Below, in pieces: positions 1 to 7,627 of a stretch of DNA of 28,100 bases. The position numbers and the translations under genes are program-made. Every line of letters starts with the position of its first letter. Position 1 is the stretch's first letter. The DNA lies in contig CAZLNO010000046.1 of assembly GCA_964561005.1 (NCBI GenBank), positions 1-28,100 on the forward strand, in the 5' to 3' direction. The notes under the pieces are model-generated. The model saw only the letters and a list, made by a program, of their open reading frames with translations. It searched no databases and was not told the DNA's origin. The stretch is from CAZLNO01 sp964561005. GTDB taxonomy: Bacteria > Pseudomonadota > Alphaproteobacteria > Kiloniellales > Rhodovibrionaceae.

Positions 1-1019
1 TCCTCGGACAGGCCCGGCTCGCCTGTCGGGCCATGCGCGCCGTTGCCCTGGCCCGAGGGCAGGCCGCGCTCCTTGCGCGGCGTGCGGCCGAAGAAGTCCC
101 GGTAGCACTTGGAGAAGTGCGACGCGGAGACGAATCCGCAGGCCAGCGCCACGTCGATGACCGACATGTTGGTCTGCAGCAGCAGCAGCCGCGCCTTGTT
201 CAGCCGCAGCTCCAGGTAGTAGCGCGCTGGCGAGCGGAAGAGGTACTTGCGGAACAGCCGTTCGAGCTGGCGCGTGGACAGTCCGGCCTTGCGCGCGAGC
301 TGGGCGCGCGACAGCGGCTCCTCCAGGTGCTTTTCCATCAGCTCGATGACCGACAGCAGCTTGGGATGGCGCACGCCGAGCCGCGCCGGAAGCGACACCC
401 GCTGGTGGTCGTGCTGGTCGCGGATTCGCTCATGCATGAACTGGTCGGCGACCTGCGCGGCCAGCTCGTGGCCGTGCTGCACGGCGATGACGTTCAGCAT
501 CATGTCGATGCCCGCCGTGCCACCGGCGCAGGTGAAGCGCTGGCGGTCGATCTCGAACAGCTCGGTCGTCACCTCGATGTCGGGAAAGTCCTCGGCAAAG
601 CCGGCAAGCTGCTCCCAGTGGATCGTGCAGTTGTAACCTGCCAGGATGCCGGCGCGCGCCAGGATGTAGCTGCCGGTGTCCAGCGCCCCGATGTCGGCGC
701 CTTTTCGGTCCATGCGGCGCAGCCAGGACATCAACGCCTTGTCGGTCACCTTGTGCACGTCGATGCCGGCGCACACGGCCACCGTGGACAACGCGCTCGC
801 CCGCTCCAGATCGCCCGAGGGCGTCATTTCGAAGCCGTTGGAGGCGACCACCGGCTTGCCGTCGATGGAGAACAGCGGCCAGCGATACAACTCGCGCCCG
901 GCCAGGCGGTTGGCGATGCGCAGCGGCTCGACGGCGCAGGTCAGCGCGATCATCGAGAACTTCGGGACGATGACGAAGCCGATGGCTTGCGGAAGCTCAC
1001 GCGGAACGGTGCCCAGCAT
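1..1019 (-). CDS. GbdR-like GlxA/AraC-family transcriptional regulator, C-terminus cut by window edge
   Basis: 339 codons are readable from ATG (1019) to the left edge with no stop, so the end of the protein lies outside the window; the family is usually about 330-370 residues, so little is missing. Residues 10-185 form a DJ-1/PfpI (GATase1-like) sensor domain with the family-typical segments ALDTGSYILARAG (112-124) and CAGGTAGIDMML (164-175). Residues 215-320 form an AraC DNA-binding domain with two helix-turn-helix units (about 236-262 and 285-312, the second containing VALACGFVSASHFSKCYR). This two-domain layout is that of GbdR/CdhR regulators, which activate glycine betaine, dimethylglycine or carnitine catabolism genes. 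The gene diverges from soxBDAG across about 230 bases, so it is inferred to control that operon. A GGGGA precedes the ATG. The effector cannot be read from sequence. Confidence 0.9.
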   Translation of the reverse strand, partial: MLGTVPRELPQAIGFVIVPKFSMIALTCAVEPLRIANRLAGRELYRWPLFSIDGKPVVASNGFEMTPSGDLERASALSTVAVCAGIDVHKVTDKALMSWLRRMDRKGADIGALDTGSYILARAGILAGYNCTIHWEQLAGFAEDFPDIEVTTELFEIDRQRFTCAGGTAGIDMMLNVIAVQHGHELAAQVADQFMHERIRDQHDHQRVSLPARLGVRHPKLLSVIELMEKHLEEPLSRAQLARKAGLSTRQLERLFRKYLFRSPARYYLELRLNKARLLLLQTNMSVIDVALACGFVSASHFSKCYRDFFGRTPRKERGLPSGQGNGAHGPTGEPGLSE

Positions 1020-1248
1020 ATTCCCCAGACTTGCTCTCTTCGGGACGTCTGTGCCCTTTTGTGGCGGAGTGTGACACAGCTTCTAGCATGTCGCGATCTG
1101 AAATGTAATCGGCGTTGATGCGTTAGCCGGCCTGCCCGCCATGCAGTCCTTTCGGGCACGGTCGGGCCGCGGCGCCGGGCCTGCGAGCGGGCCGCAGCGA
1201 CCGGCAGGGCGGGGCCCGCCGATCCATTTAGAGGAGCGCCGAGGGGCA
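1020..1248. promoter_or_regulatory. Divergent promoter region between GbdR-like regulator and soxB
   Basis: This 229-base gap separates two divergent starts and must hold both promoters. A 9-base palindrome TGTGACACA lies at 1070-1078 and a less GC-rich stretch at about 1080-1125. I could not assign convincing -35/-10 boxes or recognise a GbdR site by eye. A soxB-frame extension upstream of 1249 exists but lacks recognisable protein character. Confidence 0.4.
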
Positions 1249-2502
1249 ATGAAAGCTCGCTACTCGATCTTTTCGCTGGCACGCAACGCCCTGAGCCACC
1301 ACGAGAACTGGCCCCAAGCCTGGCGCAGTCCCGAGCCCGGGAAGGAATACGACGCCGTCATCGTCGGCGGCGGCGGGCACGGCCTGGTCACGGCCTATTA
1401 CCTGGCCAAGGAGCATGGCCTTACCAACATCGCGGTGGTGGAGAAGGGCTGGCTCGGCGGCGGCAACACCGGCCGCAATACCACGATCGTGCGCTCCAAT
1501 TACATGTGGGACGAGTCGGCGGCACTTTACGAGCATTCGCTGAAGCTCTGGGAGAACATGACGCGCGAGCTGAACTTCAACGTGATGTTCAGCCAGCGCG
1601 GCGTTCTCAACCTGGCGCACACGCTGAACGAGGTGCGCATCACCAAGCGCCGGATCAATTCCAACCGCCTGAACGGCATCGACAGCGAGTGGGTCGAGCC
1701 GGAGCAGGTGAAGGAGTGGATCCCGATCATCGACCTGCGCGGCAACGGCCGCTATCCCGTGCTGGGCGGCTCGCTGCAGCGCCGCGGCGGCGTCGCGCGG
1801 CACGACGCGGTGGCCTGGGGCTACGCGCGCGCGGCCGACGCGCTGGGCGTGGACATCATCCAGCAGTGCCCGGTCGAGGGCTTTGACATCCAGAACGGCG
1901 AGGTGCGCGGCGTGCGCACCGCCAAGGGGCTGATCAAGACGAAGAAGGTGGGGATCGTGGTCGCCGGCCACGCCGGGGTGCTGGCGAACATGGCGGGGTT
2001 CAAGCTGCCGATCAACTCGCGGCCGCTGCAGGCCCTGGTGAGCGAACCGGTGAAGCCCTGCGTCCACTGCGTCGTCATGGCCGGCGCCGTGCACGCCTAC
2101 ATCAGCCAGTCGGACAAGGGCGAGCTGGTCATCGGCGCCGGCGCCGACGCGTACAACAGCTATTCGCAGTGGGGCAGCAACCCCGTGACCGAGGACACCA
2201 TGGCCGCGATCTGCGAGCTGTATCCGGTGTTCAAGCGCATGCGGATGATGCGCCAGTGGGGCGGCGTGGTGGACACCTGCCCGGACGCCAGCCCCATCAT
2301 CGGGCTGTCGCCGGTCAAGGGCATCTATCTGAACTGCGGCTGGGGCACCGGCGGCTTCAAGGCGACGCCCGGCTCGGGCCACGTGTTCGCCGACACGATC
2401 GCGAACGACCGGCCGCACCCGATCGCGGCGCCGTTCAGCCTCGACCGCTTCAAGACCGGCTTCCTGATCGACGAGCACGCCGCGGCCGGCGTGGCGCATT
2501 GA
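1249..2502 (+). CDS. soxB: Sarcosine oxidase subunit beta (SoxB)
   Basis: 417 residues, normal for SoxB. This is the flavin subunit of heterotetrameric sarcosine oxidase, which oxidises sarcosine to glycine and transfers the methyl carbon to tetrahydrofolate as methylene-THF, with H2O2 formed. An N-terminal dinucleotide-binding motif VIVGGGGHGLVTAYYLA (38-54) marks the DAO-type FAD fold. His185 in ARHDAVAWG matches the region where the family attaches FMN covalently. C-terminal GWGTGGFKATPGSG fits the flavin-binding end of DAO proteins. The ATG at 1249 follows GAGGGG with good spacing, and the protein then starts with the usual MKARYSIFSLARNAL; an in-frame ATG at 1141 would add 36 low-complexity residues. 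It is first of soxB-soxD-soxA-soxG. The 323-base gap to soxD is unusually long for this operon and is filled by repeats. Confidence 0.96.
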   Translation: MKARYSIFSLARNALSHHENWPQAWRSPEPGKEYDAVIVGGGGHGLVTAYYLAKEHGLTNIAVVEKGWLGGGNTGRNTTIVRSNYMWDESAALYEHSLKLWENMTRELNFNVMFSQRGVLNLAHTLNEVRITKRRINSNRLNGIDSEWVEPEQVKEWIPIIDLRGNGRYPVLGGSLQRRGGVARHDAVAWGYARAADALGVDIIQQCPVEGFDIQNGEVRGVRTAKGLIKTKKVGIVVAGHAGVLANMAGFKLPINSRPLQALVSEPVKPCVHCVVMAGAVHAYISQSDKGELVIGAGADAYNSYSQWGSNPVTEDTMAAICELYPVFKRMRMMRQWGGVVDTCPDASPIIGLSPVKGIYLNCGWGTGGFKATPGSGHVFADTIANDRPHPIAAPFSLDRFKTGFLIDEHAAAGVAH

Positions 2503-2561
2503 TGGCCAGAACCGATGCGAACACGCTCATGCTTTGTCGTGGGTCGACTTCATGCCCGGCA

Positions 2562-2782
2562 CCCTCATGCTTCGACAAGCTCAGCATGAGGGGAAGGCAG
2601 GAGGCATGAGGGGAAGGCAGGAATATCAAGCCCCTCATCTTGAGTCTGAGGGGAAGGCAGGAATATCAAGCCCCTCATGCTGAGCCTGTCGAAGGATGGG
2701 CCTGTCGAAGGATGAGCCCGTCGAAGGATGCGGGAAAGTACGACGCACACCACCCTCATCCTGAGCTTGTCGAAGGATGAGG
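2562..2782. repeat. Cluster of REP-like palindromes and tandem repeats between soxB and soxD
   Basis: The soxB-soxD gap is almost entirely repeat. Palindrome CCCTCATGCT/AGCATGAGGG spans 2562-2592. GAGGGGAAGGCAGGA recurs at about 2588, 2608 and 2648, and the unit starting at 2608 repeats with a 40-base period into 2679. A 16-base unit GCCTGTCGAAGGATGA occurs three times head to tail at 2684-2731 with small changes. Palindrome CCTCATCCT/AGGATGAGG spans 2754-2782. All are variants of one element whose core is CCTCATCCTGAGC-n-GTCGAAGGATGAGG, of the dispersed REP-like kind common in alphaproteobacterial genomes. No coding sequence is supported here. Confidence 0.9.
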
Positions 2783-2825
2783 CCACCGAATTGGAAACGC
2801 GTGAACAAATGAAAACGAGGCGGCG

Positions 2826-3119
2826 ATGCTGCTGATTCCCTGCCCTTACTGCGGCGAGCGGGCCGAGAGCGAGTTCAGCTATGGCGGCGAGGCGCACAAG
2901 GCGCGCCCCGAAAAGCCGGACCAGATCTCCGACGAGAGCTGGTCGGACTACGTCTTTCTGCAAAAGAACCCCAAGGGCACCTATTACGAGCGCTGGGTGC
3001 ACAGCCACGGCTGCCGGCGCTGGTTCAACGTCGTGCGCGACACCCTGACGAACGAGGTCCACGGCAGCTACAGGATGGGCGAGCAGCCGCCGCAAGTGGA
3101 CGAGAAAACCTATATCTGA
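2826..3119 (+). CDS. soxD: Sarcosine oxidase subunit delta (SoxD)
   Basis: 97 residues, typical of SoxD, the small zinc-binding subunit of heterotetrameric sarcosine oxidase. Cys6 and Cys9 (CPYC), with His59 and Cys63 in WVHSHGC, reproduce the spacing of the family zinc site. Other hallmarks are the SEFSYGGEAHKARP segment (15-28) and RRWFNVVRDT (64-73). The ATG at 2826 follows GAGGCGGCG. The gene sits 41 bases before soxA and is probably co-transcribed with it. The subunit is needed in equal amounts with the other three, which makes the large repeat insertion upstream notable. Confidence 0.96.
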   Translation: MLLIPCPYCGERAESEFSYGGEAHKARPEKPDQISDESWSDYVFLQKNPKGTYYERWVHSHGCRRWFNVVRDTLTNEVHGSYRMGEQPPQVDEKTYI

Positions 3120-3160
3120 CAGCGCGAATCTGACAGTTCACGACCGCAGGATGGGGCGCC

Positions 3161-6100
3161 ATGGCGCAGCGTTTCCGCCTTTCCAAGGGGGGCCGGATCG
3201 ATCGTGACCGGCCGATCGACTTCACCTTCAACGACCGCGGCTACCAGGGCTACGCGGGCGACACCCTGGCCTCGGCCCTGCTGGCCAACGGGGTCCACCT
3301 GGTCGGCCGCAGCTTCAAGTACCACCGGCCGCGCGGGATTTTCAGCGCCGGCGCGGAGGAGCCCAATGCCCTGGTGCAGCTCGGCGCCGGCGCGCGCACC
3401 GTGGCCGACCTGCGGGCGACGCAGGTGGAGCTGTACGAGGGCCTGACGGCAAGCTCGGTCAACGCGCACCCCAGCGTCGAGTTCGACGTCGGCGCGGTGA
3501 ACTCCTGGTTCTCCAAGCTCTTCCCGGCCGGGTTCTACTACAAGACCTTCATGTGGCCGGATTCCGCCTGGCACTTCTACGAGAAGGTCATCCGCCGCGC
3601 CGCCGGCCTGGGCGAGGCGCCGAGCGAGCCCGACCCGGACTTCTACGACAAGCGCTATGCCCACTGCGACGTGCTGGTGGCCGGCGGCGGGCCGGCCGGG
3701 CTGGCGGCGGCGCTGGCGGCGGGGCGCGCCGGCGCGCGGGTGATCCTGGCCGACGAGCAGCCGGAGCTGGGCGGCGGCCTGCTGGCCGCGCGGGAGGAGA
3801 TCGACGGCAAGCCCGGCACCGAGTGGGTGGCCGAGGCCGTGCGCGAACTGAGCGGGCTGGACAATGTCCGAATCCTGCGCCGGAGCATCGTCTTCGGCTA
3901 CTACGACCACAACTGGGTCGACATCCTGGAAAGCCTGACCGACCACTTGCCGAACAAGCCGGCGGACACGCCGCGCCAGCGTTTCTGGAAGGTGCGGGCC
4001 GGGCAGGTGGTGCTGGCCACCGGCGCCATCGAGCGGCCGCTGGTGTTCCGCGACAACGACCGCCCCGGCATCATGCTGGCCGACGCGGTGCGGAGCTACG
4101 TCAACCGCTGGGCGGTGAAGCCGGGCGAGCGGGCGGTGGTGTTCACCAACAATGACGGCGCCTACCAGGCGGCGCTCGACATGCGCGAGGCCGGCATCGA
4201 CATCGCGCTGGCCGTGGACCTGCGCCAGGACACCTCCGGCCCCTGGACCGACAAGGCGCGCGAGGCCGGCATCACGATCAAGTCGGGCTACGGCATCGTG
4301 GCCACCGAGGGCGGCAAGCGGGTGCGCCGGGTGCGCGTCGCGCCGCTGAGCGAGGACGGCCAGAGCGTGCGCGGCGGCGGCGACGCCGTCGACTGCGACC
4401 TCGTGGCGATGTCGGGCGGCTGGAACCCGACGGTGCACCTGCACAGCCAGTCGCGCGGCAAGCTGCGCTTCGACAAGACGCTGGGCTGCTTCGTCCCGGA
4501 CCGCGCGGTGCAGGCGGAGCGCGCGGCCGGCGCGGCCAACGGCACCTTCGCGCTCGGCGCCATCCTGGACGAGGGCCTCGCCGTCGGCGAGCAGGCGGCC
4601 AAGGCCGCCGGCTTCAAGACCAAGAAGACCTCCCGGCCGAAGGCGGACGGCCACGACTTCCTGCCGGCGCGCTGGCTCTGGGTGACGCCCTCGACCAAGC
4701 CGCTGGGCCACGGCGGCAAGCACTTCGTCGACTTCCAGAACGACGTCACCGCCGCCGACCTGCAGCTCGCCCTGCGCGAGGGCTACACCTCGATCGAGCA
4801 CGTCAAGCGCTACACCACCACCGGCATGGGGACCGACCAGGGCAAGACCTCCAACGTCAACGCCCTGGGCATCGTCGCGCAGACCCGCGGGCTGGAGATC
4901 GAGGACATCGGCGTCACCACCTTCCGCCCGCCCTACACGCCGGTGACCTTCGGCGCCTGGGCCGGACGCGACGTCGGCGACCTTTTCGACCCGGTGCGCA
5001 AGACGCCGATGCACGCCTGGCACGAGCGCGCCGGCGCGCTGTTCGAGAATGTCGGCCTGTGGAAGCGGCCCTGGTACTACCCCAGGCCGGGCGAGAGCAT
5101 GCACGACGCCGTCTGGCGCGAGTGCAAGGCGACGCGCGAGTCGGTCGGCATCCTGGACGCCACCACGCTGGGCCGCATCGACATCCAGGGTCCGGACGCC
5201 GTGGAGTTCCTGAACCGCGTCTACACCAACGGCTGGAAGACGCTGAAGCCGGGCCACGCCCGCTACGGCCTGATGCTGGGCGAGGACGGCATGGTGATGG
5301 ACGACGGCGTCACCGCCTGCCTGGGCGAGAACCACTACCTGATGCACACCACCTCCGGCGGCGCGGCCAACGTCCTGGCGCATCTGGAGGACTATCTGCA
5401 GACCGAGTGGCCGGACCTGCGCGTCTGGCTGACCACGGTGACCGAGCAGTACGCGACCGCCGCCATCGCCGGGCCGAACGCGCGCAAGCTGCTGGCCGAG
5501 CTGACCGACGACATCGACCTGTCCCCCGAGGCCTTCCCCTTCATGACCTTCCGCGAGGGGCACGTGGCCGGGCTGCCGGCGCGGGTGTTCCGCATCTCCT
5601 TCTCCGGCGACCTCAGCTTCGAGATCAACGTCGAGGCGCATTACGGCCTGCACCTCTGGCAGGCGCTGATCGCCGCGGGGGAGAAGTACAACATCACCCC
5701 CTACGGCACCGAGACGATGCACGTGCTGCGCGCCGAGAAGGGCTTCATCATCGTCGGCCAGGACACCGACGGCACGGTGACGCCGCTGGACCTCGGCATG
5801 GAAAAGCTCTGCTCCACCAAGAAGGACTTCATCGGCAAGCGCTCGCTGTCGCGGCCCGACATGCAGGACCCCGACCGCAAGCAGTTCGTCGGCATCCTGC
5901 CCGACGACCCCAGGGAAGTGCTGGAGGAGGGCGAGCAGCTCGTCGAGACGGTGAAGGACGAACCGCCGATGCCGATGGTCGGCCACGTCACCTCCAGCTA
6001 CACCAGCCCCAGCGTCGGGCGCGCCTTCGCCCTGGCGCTGGTCAAGGGGGGCCGGCGCAAGCACGGCCACAAGGTCTACGCGCCCAAGGCCGACGGCCGG

Positions 6101-6166
6101 ACCGTCGCCTGCACGATCACCAGCCCCGTGTTCTTCGATCCGGAAGGGGAGCGCCTCCGTGCCTGA
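3161..6166 (+). CDS. soxA: Sarcosine oxidase subunit alpha (SoxA)
   Basis: 1001 residues, full length. Residues 15-110 form the N-terminal 2Fe-2S-ferredoxin-like fold (GYAGDTLASALLANGV, FKYHRPRG) that lacks cluster cysteines in this family. From Asp170 there is a dinucleotide-binding fold (DVLVAGGGPAGLAAALAAGR), continuing to a second nucleotide-binding part near VVLATGAIERP. Residues about 610-1000 are GcvT-like: WYYPRPGESMHDAVWREC, then FLNRVYTNGW and a C-terminal barrel; this domain binds tetrahydrofolate and accepts the formaldehyde-level carbon. The ATG at 3161 follows AGGATGGGG. The end overlaps soxG by 8 bases, indicating translational coupling. GC content and codon use match the neighbouring operon genes. 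Confidence 0.97.
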   Translation: MAQRFRLSKGGRIDRDRPIDFTFNDRGYQGYAGDTLASALLANGVHLVGRSFKYHRPRGIFSAGAEEPNALVQLGAGARTVADLRATQVELYEGLTASSVNAHPSVEFDVGAVNSWFSKLFPAGFYYKTFMWPDSAWHFYEKVIRRAAGLGEAPSEPDPDFYDKRYAHCDVLVAGGGPAGLAAALAAGRAGARVILADEQPELGGGLLAAREEIDGKPGTEWVAEAVRELSGLDNVRILRRSIVFGYYDHNWVDILESLTDHLPNKPADTPRQRFWKVRAGQVVLATGAIERPLVFRDNDRPGIMLADAVRSYVNRWAVKPGERAVVFTNNDGAYQAALDMREAGIDIALAVDLRQDTSGPWTDKAREAGITIKSGYGIVATEGGKRVRRVRVAPLSEDGQSVRGGGDAVDCDLVAMSGGWNPTVHLHSQSRGKLRFDKTLGCFVPDRAVQAERAAGAANGTFALGAILDEGLAVGEQAAKAAGFKTKKTSRPKADGHDFLPARWLWVTPSTKPLGHGGKHFVDFQNDVTAADLQLALREGYTSIEHVKRYTTTGMGTDQGKTSNVNALGIVAQTRGLEIEDIGVTTFRPPYTPVTFGAWAGRDVGDLFDPVRKTPMHAWHERAGALFENVGLWKRPWYYPRPGESMHDAVWRECKATRESVGILDATTLGRIDIQGPDAVEFLNRVYTNGWKTLKPGHARYGLMLGEDGMVMDDGVTACLGENHYLMHTTSGGAANVLAHLEDYLQTEWPDLRVWLTTVTEQYATAAIAGPNARKLLAELTDDIDLSPEAFPFMTFREGHVAGLPARVFRISFSGDLSFEINVEAHYGLHLWQALIAAGEKYNITPYGTETMHVLRAEKGFIIVGQDTDGTVTPLDLGMEKLCSTKKDFIGKRSLSRPDMQDPDRKQFVGILPDDPREVLEEGEQLVETVKDEPPMPMVGHVTSSYTSPSVGRAFALALVKGGRRKHGHKVYAPKADGRTVACTITSPVFFDPEGERLRA

Positions 6167-6794
6167 GACCGCAGCTTTCCGCCAGAGCCCCCTGGCCCAC
6201 GTCGGCTTCGGGGGGCGCATCCGGGACAGCCTGGGCGACGCCGGGCTGGGCCTGTCCGAGCGCGACTATCGCGTCCTCATCGACATCCGGGTCGACCTCG
6301 ACAAGGAGCCCAAGGCGCAGGCCGGCTTCAAGAAGGTGGCCGGCTTCGAGCTGCCGACCACGCCGAACACGGCGACCGGCAAGGACGGCCGCGAGGCGCT
6401 GTGGCTGGGGCCGAACGAGTGGCAGCTCGTGGTGCACGACAGCACGCCCGGTGCCGGCGGCGAGTGGGTCGCGAAGCTGCGCGCGGCCCTGCGGGACCAT
6501 TTCTGCGCCGTCGTCGACGTCAGCCACGCCCAGGCCATTCTCGGCGTGACCGGGGCGATGGCGCGCGAGGTGCTGGAGCGGGCGGTGCCGCTGGACATGG
6601 ACCCGCGCGCCTTCAAGCCGGGCGAGGTGAAGCAGACGCTGTTCGGCCGGCACTGCGGCGTCACCATACACCTGCGCGACGACGCCCCGACCTTCGACCT
6701 CTACGCCCGGCGCAGCTTCGCCGAGTACGTCTGGGTCTACCTGGAGGACTGCGCCAAGGGCGCCTGTACGAAGGTGGCGGTGCTGGACAGGTGA
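6159..6794 (+). CDS. soxG: Sarcosine oxidase subunit gamma (SoxG)
   Basis: 211 residues, normal for SoxG, the fourth subunit of heterotetrameric sarcosine oxidase and a distant relative of the GcvT fold. Recognisable segments are LWLGPNEWQLVV (86-97), FCAVVDVSHAQ, VLERAVPLDMDPRAFKPGEVKQT and the C-terminal TFDLYARRSFAEYVW, all common in the family. The start is GTG at 6159, inside the end of soxA (8-base overlap), with GGAAGGGGA upstream; no better start lies nearby. It is the last gene of soxBDAG. A palindromic repeat begins 29 bases after the stop and may end the transcript, though no T-run follows it. Confidence 0.95.
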   Translation: MPETAAFRQSPLAHVGFGGRIRDSLGDAGLGLSERDYRVLIDIRVDLDKEPKAQAGFKKVAGFELPTTPNTATGKDGREALWLGPNEWQLVVHDSTPGAGGEWVAKLRAALRDHFCAVVDVSHAQAILGVTGAMAREVLERAVPLDMDPRAFKPGEVKQTLFGRHCGVTIHLRDDAPTFDLYARRSFAEYVWVYLEDCAKGACTKVAVLDR

Positions 6795-6823
6795 GCGGGC
6801 CAGGTGTTGTCGCGGGCGTTGTC

Positions 6824-6885
6824 GGCACGCTGAAGCGTGCCCTACCATAATGACGGTGGCGCCGTGGGGCGGGCTTCAGCCTGCC
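6824..6885. repeat. Inverted pair of REP-like hairpins downstream of soxG
   Basis: Hairpin one, GGCACGCT-GA-AGCGTGCC (6824-6841), has 8-bp perfect arms. Hairpin two, GGCGGGCT-TC-AGCCTGCC (6868-6885), has 8-bp arms with one wobble. Read on opposite strands they share the pattern GGC..GCTTCAGC..GCC with a similar GGG flank, so they are two copies of one element in opposite orientation. No T-run follows, so a role as a simple intrinsic terminator is uncertain; mRNA 3'-end stabilisation is possible. Confidence 0.7.
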
Positions 6886-6932
6886 AATCCAACGGTCGTG
6901 GCCCCGCCAGCGCATCATACCGGGAGGCTCAC

Positions 6933-7304
6933 ATGCGTCGTTTGCTGGCTACCATCTGCTTCGTCGTGTTCGCCGGCGGCCCGGCCCAGGCGGGCGAGGA
7001 GCGCCTGAGCGCCGCGGAGATCGAGGCGCTGCTGTCGGGCAACACCATTTCAGGGGTGTTCAACGGCACGCCCTACACCCAGACCTTTGCGCCGGACGGC
7101 CGCACCGTCTATACGCCGGAAGGCGGGCAGGGGGACGAGGGCAAGTGGCGCGTGGATGCCGAAGAGGACCAGTACGAGTCCTGGTGGGCTTCCACGGGCT
7201 GGACCGCGTACGAGATGGCGCGCGACGGCGGCACCCTCATCTTCATCGCCAGCGACGGCAGCCGCTCCACGGCGGAGCTGGTGGAGTCGGACGTCACGGA
7301 GTGA
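6933..7304 (+). CDS. Small secreted protein of unknown function
   Basis: 123 residues starting at ATG 6933, which follows GGGAGG with good spacing; an upstream in-frame start would give unlikely sequence through the REP region. A signal peptide is clear: MRRLLATICFVVFAGGPAQA, probable cut after AQA (20). The mature part has the pattern LSAAEIEALLSGNTISG (26-42), then FAPDGRTVY and GKWRVDAEEDQYESWW. Small periplasmic proteins with an LSxxEIxxLLxGNT opening and a beta-rich end are common in alphaproteobacteria (resembling the DUF995 type), but the match is from memory and weak. It lies between the sox operon and the convergent MttB-like gene, bounded by repeats on both sides, so a link to methylamine metabolism is only positional. 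Confidence 0.8.
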   Translation: MRRLLATICFVVFAGGPAQAGEERLSAAEIEALLSGNTISGVFNGTPYTQTFAPDGRTVYTPEGGQGDEGKWRVDAEEDQYESWWASTGWTAYEMARDGGTLIFIASDGSRSTAELVESDVTE

Positions 7305-7425
7305 TACCGTCCGACGAATGAAATCATACATCCAGGGCGGCCTCATGCTAGGCGCCCTTGGGCGTCAAGGACGAGTCTCCTCAGGCGTCGGGCGGTATGA
7401 GGCCGTCGCGGGCTCAGTGCCGCGC

Positions 7426-7593
7426 GGCCTCATCTTTCGACAGGCTCAAGATGAGGCCATAAGCTCAGGATGAGGTTTTTCGTCGCGCCAAGCTGACATG
7501 CCTTGGGCTGAAGACCGGACCCGACGGCCACCCTCATCCTGAGCCCGTCGAAGGATGAGCCCGTCGAAGGATGAGCCCGTCGAAGGATGAGGG
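7426..7593. repeat. REP-like palindromes with a three-fold 16-base expansion
   Basis: The 323-base gap between two convergent genes holds the same repeat family as the soxB-soxD gap. GGCCTCATCTT/AAGATGAGGCC (7426-7458) has perfect 11-bp arms. CCCTCATCCT at 7531-7540 pairs with AGGATGAGGG at 7584-7593, and between them GAGCCCGTCGAAGGAT repeats three times exactly (7541-7588). A further hairpin-like GGCGCCC-TT-GGGCGTC lies near 7350-7365, just after the upstream gene, and could serve as its terminator. No gene is supported in the gap. Confidence 0.9.
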
Positions 7594-7627
7594 CGACACG
7601 ACGGCGGGCCGCGTCGCCCTTTGTCGC

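Noticed and set aside
33..1118. Plus-strand frame opposite the regulator gene
   Set aside because: The minus strand gives a clear GlxA/AraC protein; this frame is Gln/Arg/Val-rich shadow.
2503..2825. Repeat cluster as a CRISPR array
   Set aside because: The units are palindromic and of unequal period (16, 20, 40 bases) without unique spacers, and no cas gene is present.
3110..6220. Open frame of about 1036 codons on the minus strand opposite soxA
   Set aside because: Antisense shadow of soxA with biased composition and no domain.
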